This document shows, one piece after another, positions 9,220 through 18,570 of a stretch of 64,000 bases of DNA. The notes beneath the pieces were generated by a model, which was given only the letters and a program-made list of their open reading frames with translations, made no database searches and was not told where the DNA came from. The DNA lies in NCBI RefSeq assembly GCF_023017105.1, contig NZ_JALKEV010000009.1, forward strand, positions 149,453 through 213,452, written 5' to 3'. Source of the DNA: Halalkalibacter sp. APA_J-10(15) (GTDB lineage: Bacteria > Bacillota > Bacilli > Bacillales > Bacillaceae_D). The number at the start of each line of letters is the position of its first letter. Positions within the stretch are counted from its first letter, which is position 1. Position numbers and translations under genes: made by a program.

Positions 9220-9932
9220 TAGTCTTTCTGTGCCTCAAACTTATAACCTATTCCCCATACAGTTGCAATCATCGATGCAGCTTGCGGTGATACTTTATTT
9301 AACTTTTCACGTAACCGTTTAATATGTGTATCGACCGTACGTAAATCACCAAAAAAATCATAATTCCATACATCCTTGAGTAATTGCTCTCGCGAAAAAA
9401 CTTTATCAGGAGATTGGGCTAAATAATGAAGTAACTCATATTCTTTTGGTGTTAACGAAATCTCTTCATCAGCGACCATAACACGATGCGCGTCATGATC
9501 AATGGTTAATTCTTGAAAGACTAATACATTTTTTGCTAGAGTATCGGTTTGCATAAATTTTGTAGCAGAAGCACGTCGAAGTAACGCTTTTACTCGTAAG
9601 ACAACTTCTCTCGGGCTAAAAGGCTTCACAATATAATCATCCGTTCCAACTTCAAAGCCTTGGACACGGTTTGCTTCTTCTCCTTTTGCTGTTAACATAA
9701 TAACAGGTGTTGCTTTCGATTTACGAAGCTCTTGGCATACTTCAATACCGTCCATTCCTGGCATCATTATATCTAATAATATGACATCGAAGTCTTTTTC
9801 AAGTGCTAATTGTAAGGCTTCCTCACCATTTTCAGCCTCTTCTACTTGATAATTTTCACGTTCTAAATACATTTTTAATAATCTTCTTATCCGATCCTCA
9901 TCATCTACTACTAATAAACGAGCATGCTCCAT
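9219..9932 (-). CDS. resD: Response regulator ResD
   Basis: OmpR-type DNA-binding response regulator (237 residues). The receiver domain (about 1-120) has acidic residues D10/D11, phospho-acceptor Asp54 in LLDIMMPG and the TAKG segment. The winged-helix domain spans about 135-235 and ends with TVWGIGYKFE. It activates respiratory genes, including res genes in B. subtilis. A hairpin lies between resC and resD, so resDE is probably expressed partly by read-through and partly from its own promoter. Confidence 0.95.
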   Translation of the reverse strand: MEHARLLVVDDEDRIRRLLKMYLERENYQVEEAENGEEALQLALEKDFDVILLDIMMPGMDGIEVCQELRKSKATPVIMLTAKGEEANRVQGFEVGTDDYIVKPFSPREVVLRVKALLRRASATKFMQTDTLAKNVLVFQELTIDHDAHRVMVADEEISLTPKEYELLHYLAQSPDKVFSREQLLKDVWNYDFFGDLRTVDTHIKRLREKLNKVSPQAASMIATVWGIGYKFEAQKD

Positions 9933-9960
9933 ATAACTTCTACCTCCTCCATCTGTTCAA

Positions 9961-9990
9961 AAGGGGTGCTCCAATAAAGGAACACCCCTT
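9961..9990 (-). terminator. Hairpin between resC and resD (terminator or attenuator)
   Basis: Stem AAGGGGTG / CACCCCTT just downstream of the resC stop, followed on the minus strand by TTTTGAAC. The T run is short, so partial read-through into resDE is plausible. Confidence 0.65.
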
Positions 9991-9994
9991 ACCA

Positions 9995-11185
9995 TTATAG
10001 GGCATATGAATGCAACCCAGCTATAACTAAATTAACAAACACAAGGTTAAACATTATGATACCAAATCCAATGACACATAGCCAAGCTGAACGCTCGCCA
10101 TGCCACCCTTTTGAAAGTCTTAAATGTAAATATGCAGCATAGAATAAGAAAGTAATTAATGCCCAAACCTCTTTAGGATCCCAGCCCCAAAAGCGGGACC
10201 AAGCAATCTGTGCCCATATCATCGCAAATATTAACCCTCCAAGTGTAAAGACAGGAAAACCAATTGCTATTGCTCGATAACTTATTTCATCAATTAATTG
10301 TGGACTTACTCCTTTTAATAAAGGTTGAATAGCAGCGCTTATTCGTTTACGAAGAATAAGCCGTAATAACCAATAAAGAATTAGACCAACTAAGATAGAC
10401 CAAATAACGGTGTTCATATCATTTGCTCGAATATTCTCGGGCACATAAAGAAATGGAGATAAAGCACCTTCTGTCAAAAGCTCCCCTTCATTCGGCCCTA
10501 TGAATGCTGGCATCGTATATGTCATTGTTGCTTCTGTTTCAAATTCATTTATATAATTAAACTGCGCTTCATAATTAGCTAAGTTAAAAGCGGTGCCCGC
10601 AACGATATATCCAACTAAGCTTAATACACAGAAAAGAATAATTTCCATTGAACGTGTACGCTTATTTGTTTTTGAAAAATCAATCGTCCTTAATAAGTAT
10701 ATGAGCCCAGCTGCCATCCCTATCGTCAATATCCCTTGTCCAAGAGCGACAGTAATAACATGTATTGTTAACCAATTACTTTGAAGAGATGGAATTAAAG
10801 GTGAAATTTCACCAGGGAACATAGAAGCATAAGCAATTAAAAGCATAACAACTGGCATTGTAAATAAACCTAAATAGTTTGAACGGTAAATAGCATATAA
10901 AATAATAAAGGCTAAACCAATTGCTATTGCAAAAAAGGTCATGTATTCATACATATTACTAACGGGTGCATGCCCCGCTATATACCAACGAGTAAAAAAA
11001 TATCCAAGTGAAAAAAACGATGCGAAAATGGAAGAGAGAAAACCTAAAAACCCCCATCGATTTCCTCTCATTTCTCCTTCTTTATTACGCCACTTTCTTC
11101 CTGTAACGGAAACCGCAAAAAAAATCGTTGCTGCCAAATAGAGAAAGAAAGCAATATAAAGAAGATTACCACTTAATTCAACCAT
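9995..11185 (-). CDS. resC: Cytochrome c biogenesis protein ResC (CcsA-like)
   Basis: Multi-pass membrane protein of the system II cytochrome c maturation complex; with ResB it moves heme across the membrane and attaches it to apocytochromes. At 396 residues it shows about eight membrane segments and the tryptophan-rich heme motif [11 protein letters not shown] near residue 330, with a conserved His in the loop [10 protein letters not shown]. Start ATG at 11185 is 30 bases after resB and has a GGAGG site. Gene order resA-resB-resC supports the call. Confidence 0.93.
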   Translation of the reverse strand: MVELSGNLLYIAFFLYLAATIFFAVSVTGRKWRNKEGEMRGNRWGFLGFLSSIFASFFSLGYFFTRWYIAGHAPVSNMYEYMTFFAIAIGLAFIILYAIYRSNYLGLFTMPVVMLLIAYASMFPGEISPLIPSLQSNWLTIHVITVALGQGILTIGMAAGLIYLLRTIDFSKTNKRTRSMEIILFCVLSLVGYIVAGTAFNLANYEAQFNYINEFETEATMTYTMPAFIGPNEGELLTEGALSPFLYVPENIRANDMNTVIWSILVGLILYWLLRLILRKRISAAIQPLLKGVSPQLIDEISYRAIAIGFPVFTLGGLIFAMIWAQIAWSRFWGWDPKEVWALITFLFYAAYLHLRLSKGWHGERSAWLCVIGFGIIMFNLVFVNLVIAGLHSYAL

Positions 11186-11214
11186 ACTCCAGCCTCCTTG
11201 CGCTTATTTTTCAA

Positions 11215-12849
11215 CTAATTTGTTATCTCTTTTTCCTCTTCTTCATTTTCCAACTGATCGACAGGAGAAGGAATCGTTGTTCCTTCTAATATTTCGTCAA
11301 TATCTTTGCGTAAAGATAAATAATTTTTATTCGTATGACCAGCGATAATGAATTCGTTATCGATTTGTTGAAACCAGATTCTACGATGTGCCCAATAGGA
11401 GCCTTGAATGAGACCAATCATAAAAATAACTCCACCAATGATTAATAACGGAAATGTATAGTCCTTTCTCAAAACGAGAGCTGTTACATGATTCGTTTCC
11501 AAATCGACAAATGACATCTTATATTCATTTTCACCTAAAGGCTCAAGGTTTGTTTGAATTCCAACAAAGCTTACTTCTCCTTCAGGAGTATCAGGTGTAT
11601 ACATATCGAAAATAAACACAGGATTGTTTGGAACATTTGATCGTGTTGATGGAACATTATTATTTAAATAAAAATCTTGAAAATATTCACGGATTTCAAC
11701 ATAATACCCTTCTCCCAAATCATATACTGCTTGAGGGCTTGAGAGGTCAACATCCAATTGACCAAATTGTTCGCCAGTTTCCTTATTTTCAAGTGTGAAA
11801 CTCATTGAGCTAAGTTCATTAAGCTTATAATCCATTTGATAAAGAGAAAAGCCACTAAATGTTAATGGTTCGTTTACTCGAATTGGATAGCGTTCTATCT
11901 CAACTAATTCAGCATTATCTCCAATGATTCCCGTATCTTGTCGTTCATATAACACAGCATTTGTTTGATAGTTACTAGCTATTGCACCTTCAGCTCGATT
12001 TAATGCCTCTCGGTACAACTCATTTTCTTCGTCGTAAACTTCAATAATAAATTGTTCATTTTCGACATGAAACTGACCATCTGTATGCGGGACTTCAGCT
12101 GTTTCCCCTTCTCGAATCCACATATGATCATCAACATACATTCCAGGAAAATAACGTAGCATGCAACCAATTAAGAAGATAATTAACCCAATATGATTGA
12201 CATATGGTCCCCATCTAGCAAAACGATTTTTTTCCGCAAGTACATTTCCGTTTTCTTCTCGAATTTTATATTTCTTTTGCTTTAATTTTTTGTTTATTGT
12301 CTGTAGCTTTTCATCAACATGGTTCACTTCTGTATAGCCGTAAAGGCGTTGACGTTTTAAGAAATTACGATGTTTTGAGACACGTTGATTTTTCAATGCA
12401 CGATATAATGGAAAAAAACGATCAATACTCGCAATTAAAATTGATACTCCTAGCGCTGCTACTAGAAGCATGTACCACCATGTTCCATATAGGTTGTGCA
12501 ACCCTAGCTCATAATAGAGCTTCCCTGTAAAGCCGTACTCGGCTTCATAATGCTCTGTAGGACTTACACCACCTGGTATATACATTTCTTGTGGGTAAAT
12601 CGTTCCTAATGAGGACGCTATTAATGTAATAACAATGATCCATATCCCGACTTTAACAGAAGAAAAAAACATCCAAACTTTATCTATCATTGTAGTCGTA
12701 TATGTTTGCGAGCGACGAGCCACTCCTTCATATTTCATATCTAGGAGCTTAGTTGATTCGTTGTATTCACCAATTGGATTCCCACAAGCCTCACAAACTT
12801 GTGTCCCCTCTTGATTTAAATGTCCGCATTCACACTTGATTTGACTCAT
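11215..12849 (-). CDS. resB: Cytochrome c biogenesis protein ResB with N-terminal zinc ribbon
   Basis: Partner of ResC in heme delivery and apocytochrome ligation. The product starting at ATG 12849 has 544 residues; a GTG three codons upstream is in frame but overlaps the GAGGTG ribosome site. Residues about 5-25 form a zinc-ribbon-like CxC...CxxC motif (CECG, CEACG). Then come a TM near 65-85, further TMs near 130 and 215, a large extracytoplasmic domain and a last TM near 470. The zinc ribbon lies on the cytoplasmic side, so a regulatory or assembly role is possible but inferred. Confidence 0.93.
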   Translation of the reverse strand: MSQIKCECGHLNQEGTQVCEACGNPIGEYNESTKLLDMKYEGVARRSQTYTTTMIDKVWMFFSSVKVGIWIIVITLIASSLGTIYPQEMYIPGGVSPTEHYEAEYGFTGKLYYELGLHNLYGTWWYMLLVAALGVSILIASIDRFFPLYRALKNQRVSKHRNFLKRQRLYGYTEVNHVDEKLQTINKKLKQKKYKIREENGNVLAEKNRFARWGPYVNHIGLIIFLIGCMLRYFPGMYVDDHMWIREGETAEVPHTDGQFHVENEQFIIEVYDEENELYREALNRAEGAIASNYQTNAVLYERQDTGIIGDNAELVEIERYPIRVNEPLTFSGFSLYQMDYKLNELSSMSFTLENKETGEQFGQLDVDLSSPQAVYDLGEGYYVEIREYFQDFYLNNNVPSTRSNVPNNPVFIFDMYTPDTPEGEVSFVGIQTNLEPLGENEYKMSFVDLETNHVTALVLRKDYTFPLLIIGGVIFMIGLIQGSYWAHRRIWFQQIDNEFIIAGHTNKNYLSLRKDIDEILEGTTIPSPVDQLENEEEEKEITN

Positions 12850-12867
12850 TCCCCACACCTCAATACT

Positions 12868-13398
12868 TTACTGATCTTCTGGTATTATCCGTTCCATAAA
12901 ATCTCGTACCATGCTTTCTGTCATACCACCTTCAAAAACATGTTCGACAGTGCCATGTTCATTTATTAAAATTGTAGTTGGTAAAGGATGGACGCCATAT
13001 GCATTTGTCACAGAACGACCCTTATCGATTACAATCGGAAACGTCAAATTATACCGACTAGCGAAACGCTCAACCGTCAGTTCTGGTTCGTTTACATTAA
13101 CGGCAATAATTTCAACACCTTTTTCCTTATACTCATCGTATAACTCTTCCATAATCGGCATTTCTTTTTCACATGGAGGACAGAATGTACCCCAAAAATT
13201 AAGAAATACACCTTTCCCTTCATATTCACTTAATTCAATTCGTTCGCCATTGAGGTCGGTTAATGCAAAATTAATCGACTCTTCTCCTACTTTCGCTAAA
13301 CTTTGATCCATAAAAAATTGAGAATAAAACGTATAAGCAAGGGCTGCTCCGATCAATACTAAAACGCTCGTTCGCATCACTAAACGTTTTTGCTTCAT
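12868..13398 (-). CDS. resA: Thiol-disulfide oxidoreductase ResA
   Basis: Membrane-anchored thioredoxin-like protein that reduces the CXXCH cysteines of apocytochrome c outside the membrane. The 176 residues include one N-terminal TM (about 9-27) and a thioredoxin fold with active-site Cys73-Pro-Pro-Cys76; B. subtilis ResA has CEPC at this place. The cis-Pro loop is PLPTT. First gene of the resABC unit, with a GAGGAGG site upstream. Confidence 0.94.
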   Translation of the reverse strand: MKQKRLVMRTSVLVLIGAALAYTFYSQFFMDQSLAKVGEESINFALTDLNGERIELSEYEGKGVFLNFWGTFCPPCEKEMPIMEELYDEYKEKGVEIIAVNVNEPELTVERFASRYNLTFPIVIDKGRSVTNAYGVHPLPTTILINEHGTVEHVFEGGMTESMVRDFMERIIPEDQ

Positions 13399-13437
13399 TC
13401 ACTCGTCCTCCTCTCAAAAAACACTTAACACTATGTT

Positions 13438-13467
13438 ATTATAACGTCTTCCTTAAAGCGGTGATAA
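13438..13467 (-). promoter_or_regulatory. Candidate promoter of resABC
   Basis: TTATCA (13462-13467), 18 bases, then TATAAT (13438-13443) on the minus strand, about 40 bases upstream of resA. The -10 is perfect and the -35 weak, consistent with an activated promoter; ResD control is inference. Confidence 0.5.
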
Positions 13468-13473
13468 GGCGTT

Positions 13474-14202
13474 TTATGACGGTTTCGTGACAGCTATTTC
13501 TCTTAAATGCTTCACTTCGATTGGCTTTAAAGCTCGTCCTTCACCTGGGTTTAATCCTTTTAAATTCAAAAAGCTGTATTCTTCTCTTTTTAACTTCATG
13601 ACAGGGTGCCCAATTGCTTCAAGCATTCTTCTTACTTGGCGATTACGCCCTTCATGAATCGTTATTCGAATAATAGCTGTTTGCTTTCTCTTATCAAGTG
13701 AGGTCATTTTCACCTTCGCAGGTGCTGTTTTCCCATCCTCTAACACAATTCCATTTTGAAGCTTCCTTAGCCCCTCTTTACTCGGGATTCCTTTTACCTT
13801 CGCAACATACACCTTATTTACATTATATTTCGGGTGCATTAAAAGATTTGCAAATTCTCCATCATTCGTTAGTAAAATAATTCCCGAGGTATCATAATCA
13901 AGTCGACCAATCGGAAAAACTCGTTGCTCAATTTCGATAAAGTCGGTTACGACTTTTCGACCTTTATCGTCACTCACACTTGAAATCACACCACTAGGCT
14001 TATAAAGTAAAAAGTAGACAGGTTCTTCACGATCAATGGGTACACCATTCACTTCTATCTCATCTTTATTAGGTATCACTTTTACACCTAGCTCTCGAAC
14101 TACTTTCCCATTTACTCTTACTTTTCCTTCAATAATTAACTGTTCAGCTTTTCTTCTTGACGTAATTCCTGCTTGTGCAATGACTTTTTGTAGACGTTCC
14201 AT
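13474..14202 (-). CDS. rluB: 23S rRNA pseudouridine synthase RluB
   Basis: Isomerises a uridine in 23S rRNA. The 242-residue protein has an N-terminal S4 RNA-binding domain (1-48, MERLQKVIAQAGITSRRKAE) and the catalytic RsuA/RluB motif GRLDYDTSGIILLTNDG with the active-site Asp. The later motif GRNRQVRRML is also typical. It sits between spmB and resA exactly as in B. subtilis, where it was called YpuL. Confidence 0.95.
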   Translation of the reverse strand: MERLQKVIAQAGITSRRKAEQLIIEGKVRVNGKVVRELGVKVIPNKDEIEVNGVPIDREEPVYFLLYKPSGVISSVSDDKGRKVVTDFIEIEQRVFPIGRLDYDTSGIILLTNDGEFANLLMHPKYNVNKVYVAKVKGIPSKEGLRKLQNGIVLEDGKTAPAKVKMTSLDKRKQTAIIRITIHEGRNRQVRRMLEAIGHPVMKLKREEYSFLNLKGLNPGEGRALKPIEVKHLREIAVTKPS

Positions 14203-14320
14203 ATGTTCACCTCATTTAACATCATACTCGTACCACTTTAATTTCTCAAGCAAATCAAACATTGCAATATTGTGAACAGTGTACGTATGATAATTTCGTA
14301 AAAATTCTCAAAACAAAAAA

Positions 14321-14360
14321 ACTGATTACCTTAGTTTCATCATAACCAAAAAGTAATCAG
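14321..14360 (-). terminator. Terminator downstream of spmB
   Basis: Stem CTGATTAC / GTAATCAG with a 23-base loop, followed on the minus strand by TTTTTTTG. It separates the dacB-spmA-spmB unit from rluB. Confidence 0.75.
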
Positions 14361-14374
14361 CTAATAGCTCTATT

Positions 14375-14908
14375 CTACCTTCCAAACACATAACTTACAA
14401 CAATTATAGCAGCTATAATACCTACTAAATCAGCTAAAAGACCTACTTTTAAAGCATCTCCCATTTTTCGAATTCCAACGGCTCCAAAATAAACGGTTAA
14501 AACATAAAACGTTGTATCCGTACTCCCTTGCATCGTCGATGCAAGGCGACCGATAAACGAATCAGGACCATACGTCGCGATTAAATCAGACGTCATTCCT
14601 AAAGCACCTGTTCCAGAAATAGGTCTAATCAGTGCAAGAGGGACAATCTCTGATGGAATTCCTAGAGCTTGTAGCATCGGCTTTAGAAGCTCAATTATAA
14701 AATCCATTGCCCCAGACGCACGAAAAACAGAAATAGCTACTAACATTCCGACCAAATATGGAATTATTGAAATAGCCATTCCGAAACCTTCTTTAGCTCC
14801 TTCTACAAAAGTCTCGTAAGTTGGAACCTGTTTATATGTTCCGTACATGAGCACAAATGCAATTAAAATGGGTATAAACCAAATGGAAATAACTGTAATC
14901 CAATTCAT
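14375..14908 (-). CDS. spmB: Spore maturation protein SpmB
   Basis: Membrane protein required for full dehydration of the spore core. The 177 residues contain a nucleoside-recognition (Gate) domain: several hydrophobic helices and the signature PLALIRPISGTGALG with TMQGSTDTTFYV. It is four bases downstream of spmA, consistent with co-expression with dacB in the mother cell. In B. subtilis, loss of SpmA/B lowers spore heat resistance. Confidence 0.95.
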   Translation of the reverse strand: MNWITVISIWFIPILIAFVLMYGTYKQVPTYETFVEGAKEGFGMAISIIPYLVGMLVAISVFRASGAMDFIIELLKPMLQALGIPSEIVPLALIRPISGTGALGMTSDLIATYGPDSFIGRLASTMQGSTDTTFYVLTVYFGAVGIRKMGDALKVGLLADLVGIIAAIIVVSYVFGR

Positions 14909-14911
14909 GAC

Positions 14912-15502
14912 TCAGCGCCCCTTTCTTAAGCGACGATAGTAAAAAAATCGATCGATAAGAATGGCACCTAATGTTGAACATATCGTAGCTATTAACGTGG
15001 TACCGACAATTTCTGTTGGAGCTACAGAATCATAACTCATACGAATGGATATAACAGTTGTTGGAATTAAGGTTATGCTAGCTGTATTAATCGCTAACAA
15101 GGTAATCATGGATCGACTTGCTGAATCTTTATTACCATTTAGCTCCTTTAATTGTTGCATCGCTTTAATTCCCATTGGAGTAGCGGCATTGCCTAAACCA
15201 AAAAGGTTAGCAGACATATTTGATAAAATGTATCCCATTGCTGGATGGCCTTTAGGCACTTCAGGAAAAATTTTACGAACAAATGGCTCCATTAAACGTG
15301 ACAAGCCTCGAAGCATACCAGCAACCTCTGCTATTCTCATGAGCCCTAACCAAAAAACAAGAATACTAATGAGACCAATACAAATCGTAACAGCATCCTT
15401 AGCACCTGAAAAAATGGCTTCATTCACTTCAGACATTCTACCGTTAAAAGCTGCAAAAACTACGCCAATGACTAGCATTGACATCCATATTTTATTAATC
15501 AT
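14912..15502 (-). CDS. spmA: Spore maturation protein SpmA
   Basis: Membrane protein paired with SpmB; both are Gate-domain halves acting in spore core dehydration. The 196 residues carry the family motifs FWLGLMRIAE and NMSANLFGLGNAATP. It overlaps the end of dacB by 8 bases and lies four bases before spmB, so the three genes form one translationally coupled operon. Confidence 0.95.
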   Translation of the reverse strand: MINKIWMSMLVIGVVFAAFNGRMSEVNEAIFSGAKDAVTICIGLISILVFWLGLMRIAEVAGMLRGLSRLMEPFVRKIFPEVPKGHPAMGYILSNMSANLFGLGNAATPMGIKAMQQLKELNGNKDSASRSMITLLAINTASITLIPTTVISIRMSYDSVAPTEIVGTTLIATICSTLGAILIDRFFYYRRLRKGR

Positions 15503-16634
15503 ACGGTTTCACTCCAATATAAGAAGAAAAAACATTTTTAAAATTCGTCCAAAAGCCTTTTTCTTGTTCAATTGGAGCTTCGTAAATAATCGGAACTCTA
15601 CCGATCAAGTCATTGTAGACAAGTACATCATAATGACCTACTTTTTGTTGATCAAATCGCTGTTCCTGTCCACTTTTTTTCGGAGGTTCATCAAGAGTGA
15701 GTGAAATTTCTAACGATTCTTTTTCTGATTCATTTAATGGATAAAGAAAAGGATGAGAAACATATATACGATCTTTATAAAAAGGATGATCGATACCTTT
15801 AATCATTCCCTTTTCAATAATCATTTCTGTTTCATATTGATCAAACACCCATTCAAATAAGTTCATATGGTCATGCCAATCACTTGGAGCATTTAACGTC
15901 ACAACGATATATTTGTTTTCACTTTTTTCAGCTGTTGAAACAAGAGTTCTTTTAGCGCGTTTTGTAAATCCTGTTTTTCCTCCAGTTGAATGAGGATACA
16001 GCTCTGTTAATAAACGATTTTTATTTTTCCAAACGCGTATTTGTTCACCGTCAACTCGATGACTTTTGGTAGAAGCAATCGTTCGATATTGTTCAAATTG
16101 CATCGCATATTGTGTCAAAAGAGCCATATCATAGGCAGTGGAAAAGTGGTCTTCATGATCATCTAAACCATGAGGGTTTTGAAACAGCGTATTGTACATA
16201 CCAATTTGCTTTGCTTTCTCATTCATTAAATAGACAAATCCCTCTAAGCTGCCACCGACATGCTCAGCAATAGCTATCGCTGCATCATTACCACTTCTTA
16301 ACATTAATCCATATACTAAATCTTCAAGTGCCATTTCTTCTCCAGCTCTTAAATAAATCGAAGATCCTTCTGTTCCCTCAGCACGATTACTCACTTTAAC
16401 CATTTCGTTCATTTTTCCTGACTCAATGGCTAATAAAGCTGTCATAATCTTGGTTATACTAGCAATTCTTAGTTGATCATGAGCATTCTTTTCATATAAC
16501 ACTCTTCCTGATTCTTGTTCCATTAATATAGCAGCTTGAGCAGAAACATGGCGATTGTTTGCCTGTGTAATTTGTGATTGTGCAGAAAAAATCATGATTA
16601 TAGCAATGCTCATACATATAATTCTTCTTCCCAT
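15495..16634 (-). CDS. dacB: Sporulation D-alanyl-D-alanine carboxypeptidase DacB
   Basis: Penicillin-binding protein 5*-type peptidase that trims peptide side chains in spore cortex peptidoglycan and so limits cross-linking. The 379 residues have a signal peptide (cleavage probably after about residue 25), the catalytic SxxK motif SITK, the SGN motif and KTG in GGKTGFTK. A C-terminal beta domain follows. Its promoter matches the mother-cell sigma-E consensus. First gene of dacB-spmA-spmB, as in B. subtilis. DacF is a possible alternative name, but the gene context fits DacB. Confidence 0.92.
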   Translation of the reverse strand: MGRRIICMSIAIIMIFSAQSQITQANNRHVSAQAAILMEQESGRVLYEKNAHDQLRIASITKIMTALLAIESGKMNEMVKVSNRAEGTEGSSIYLRAGEEMALEDLVYGLMLRSGNDAAIAIAEHVGGSLEGFVYLMNEKAKQIGMYNTLFQNPHGLDDHEDHFSTAYDMALLTQYAMQFEQYRTIASTKSHRVDGEQIRVWKNKNRLLTELYPHSTGGKTGFTKRAKRTLVSTAEKSENKYIVVTLNAPSDWHDHMNLFEWVFDQYETEMIIEKGMIKGIDHPFYKDRIYVSHPFLYPLNESEKESLEISLTLDEPPKKSGQEQRFDQQKVGHYDVLVYNDLIGRVPIIYEAPIEQEKGFWTNFKNVFSSYIGVKPYD

Positions 16635-16700
16635 CTCTCCATCCCCATCCTTGACTAATAGGATTCAACTAAACTTGTCCTGTCATTCTCTTATTAGCCC

Positions 16701-16728
16701 ATTCTATGCAATGGTGACAAAAATATGA
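16701..16728 (-). promoter_or_regulatory. sigma-E-like promoter of dacB-spmAB
   Basis: On the minus strand TCATATT (-35, 16722-16728) and CATAGAAT (-10, 16701-16708) are spaced by 13 bases. Sigma-E promoters have ATATT and CATACAnT at about this spacing. The site lies about 70 bases upstream of dacB. Confidence 0.65.
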
Positions 16729-16978
16729 TAATAAAAACTGCGGTAGCGATTTTTTCTTAATTGCGTCGTGCCCAAATCGTTGTAACGCATGGTGCCACGC
16801 CATCCGAGAATCCGTCTACATCCTCTTTAACTAACCTTTTAAACATCTTTTCATTCAATCTTTTTATAATAGGATATACTGATAAATTCTGATCCTGATT
16901 CAAAATAAACACTTCTATTATATTCAAGCTCATAATTTTACTTATTATAGAGAAAATATAAAAATGGGGGGTTGAACG

Positions 16979-17683
16979 ATGGAAGAGTTGTTTCAAATAT
17001 TCGGAAGAATCATGACGATTTTACCACTTCTTTTAATGCTGACATTGTATATGGGAAGGCGTGCGATTGGTCAAATGCCCGTATTTGATTTTCTTATTAT
17101 GATGACACTTGCTTCAGTTACAGGAGCTGATATTGCTGATCCGAGCATTCAGCATACTTACACAGCTTTTGCAATTGTTGTCATTGCTCTTTTTCAAAAA
17201 GTTGTTTCAACCTTATTAATTAAAAGGAAATCATTTGCTAAGTGGATTACATTTCATCCAATTGAAGTCATTCGTGATGGAAAATTAATTAAAGCAAATC
17301 TAGAAAATGTTCAATATTCAGTTGATAACATTTTACAGCTATTGCGTGGAAAGGATATTTTTAATATTGAGGACGTTTATTCAGCCATTATCGAAGCAAA
17401 CGGTTCGCTTAGTGTGCAAAAAAAAGCAAATAAAGTGACTCCTACTAGAGAAGAATTCAATCTAGCTAATCCAATAGACACAATTGCTTATCCCGTTATT
17501 GTAGATGGACGTTTTATGAAAGAAGTGATTACTCACTTAAATACAACAGAAGAATCCCTTCGCCAACAGCTTATTGATAAAGGGATTCATCGTATTGAAG
17601 ATATTTTTCTTTGCACAATGACACGTTCAGGGGACACCCAATTATCCTACACAACGAAACAACCTCTTAACCCTTATGTGTAA
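16979..17683 (+). CDS. DUF421 (YetF/YrbG-family) membrane protein 1
   Basis: A 234-residue YetF-family protein: three N-terminal membrane segments (about 10-30, 40-60, 65-85), then the soluble YetF domain with the DGKLIKANL element and the repeated core IANGSLSV-type strand (EANGSLSVQKK). It lacks the C-terminal DUF1657 module of its neighbour. The ATG has GGGGGG 7 bases upstream. It is convergent with the 2Duf gene, with only 5 bases between the two stops. Function is unknown; position in the sporulation island suggests a spore membrane role, which is inference. Confidence 0.8.
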   Translation: MEELFQIFGRIMTILPLLLMLTLYMGRRAIGQMPVFDFLIMMTLASVTGADIADPSIQHTYTAFAIVVIALFQKVVSTLLIKRKSFAKWITFHPIEVIRDGKLIKANLENVQYSVDNILQLLRGKDIFNIEDVYSAIIEANGSLSVQKKANKVTPTREEFNLANPIDTIAYPVIVDGRFMKEVITHLNTTEESLRQQLIDKGIHRIEDIFLCTMTRSGDTQLSYTTKQPLNPYV

Positions 17684-17688
17684 AGATA

Positions 17689-18546
17689 TTATTTCGTATA
17701 AGGTGAAACCATTTGATATACAGCATGCATTTGTTCTGCACACCATCGATACTGTTTTTTTACTTGAGGCTGTTCTGTATCCAGTGAAAACAATTCCAAA
17801 TCAGCTTGAACCTGTTTTATACTTGCTTCAAGCAATGGAAGCTCTGTTGGCTTGGGAACTGTCAGCTGATCATCAAATAAATCAATGGTTAATTGACCAT
17901 ATTCATCGATTTGAGCTAAAACGACATTCTCAACTAATGCATTCATTTTCTCTAGTTCCGTTTGTAGCCATTCTCTACTTAATCCCCTTGTCGCTAATGG
18001 TTCATCTAAAATTTCTCCATCCATTATGACTGTCTCGGGCTCTTTAATAGCCGGAACGTTTTGATTTAATATTTTTGCGGTTAAAGGTTGAGTATCTTTT
18101 TTCAACAGAACATTTAATTCACCATTCCCTTCAAGAACCGCAAATTCTACATCTGTAAATTGAAATACATTTTTCGATCGTAATTTGCGTAATAACTCAT
18201 CTGTATTTATGTGTTGCTTCTTCATATTATCTTCAAGAATCTTTCCATCTTTAACAATGGGAACTCCTTTCCCATAGAACAGCGTTCGAACTTTCTTACT
18301 CACTTCACTTAGATAAGAAATACTAATCATCCCTACACACCAGACGACTAATGAAATGAGAGCCCAACCAAATGGAATTGACAGATGAAACGAACCCATA
18401 GCTACGATGAGTGAAATGATTAAAATGAAACTAAATTCAATTATTGAAGCTTCACCGATCGGTTTTCGTACAAACAACCTCCCTATTGTTATTACGATAA
18501 TAAAACCGATCGCACTTCGTAGTATAACTTCTAACCATCCTGGCAT
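17689..18546 (-). CDS. 2Duf-type spore membrane protein (DUF421 fused to DUF1657)
   Basis: A 285-residue protein with three membrane segments (about 8-85), a YetF-type soluble domain (about 90-220) and a C-terminal tail from about residue 240. That tail aligns by eye with the two free DUF1657 proteins of this operon: LELFSLDTEQPQVKKQY here against LETFALETENQQAKQLY in the gene at 21166. This two-domain layout is that of 2Duf, which in B. subtilis strains carrying spoVA2mob is a spore inner-membrane protein reported to raise wet-heat resistance. Last gene of the operon, 24 bases after the second DUF1657 gene. Confidence 0.85.
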   Translation of the reverse strand: MPGWLEVILRSAIGFIIVITIGRLFVRKPIGEASIIEFSFILIISLIVAMGSFHLSIPFGWALISLVVWCVGMISISYLSEVSKKVRTLFYGKGVPIVKDGKILEDNMKKQHINTDELLRKLRSKNVFQFTDVEFAVLEGNGELNVLLKKDTQPLTAKILNQNVPAIKEPETVIMDGEILDEPLATRGLSREWLQTELEKMNALVENVVLAQIDEYGQLTIDLFDDQLTVPKPTELPLLEASIKQVQADLELFSLDTEQPQVKKQYRWCAEQMHAVYQMVSPYTK

Positions 18547-18570
18547 TTCATCACATCCTTAAACTTATAC

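Noticed and set aside
12911-13306. 131-codon plus-strand ORF over resA
   Set aside because: Antisense to the conserved thioredoxin domain of resA, no ribosome site.
15045-15704. 219-codon plus-strand ORF over spmA and dacB
   Set aside because: Lies opposite two well-supported genes and has no family features; a shadow.
16757-16996. 79-codon minus-strand ORF between dacB and the first DUF421 gene
   Set aside because: No ribosome site at any of its ATG codons, overlap with the start of the plus-strand gene, and no recognisable family; kept only as a remote possibility.
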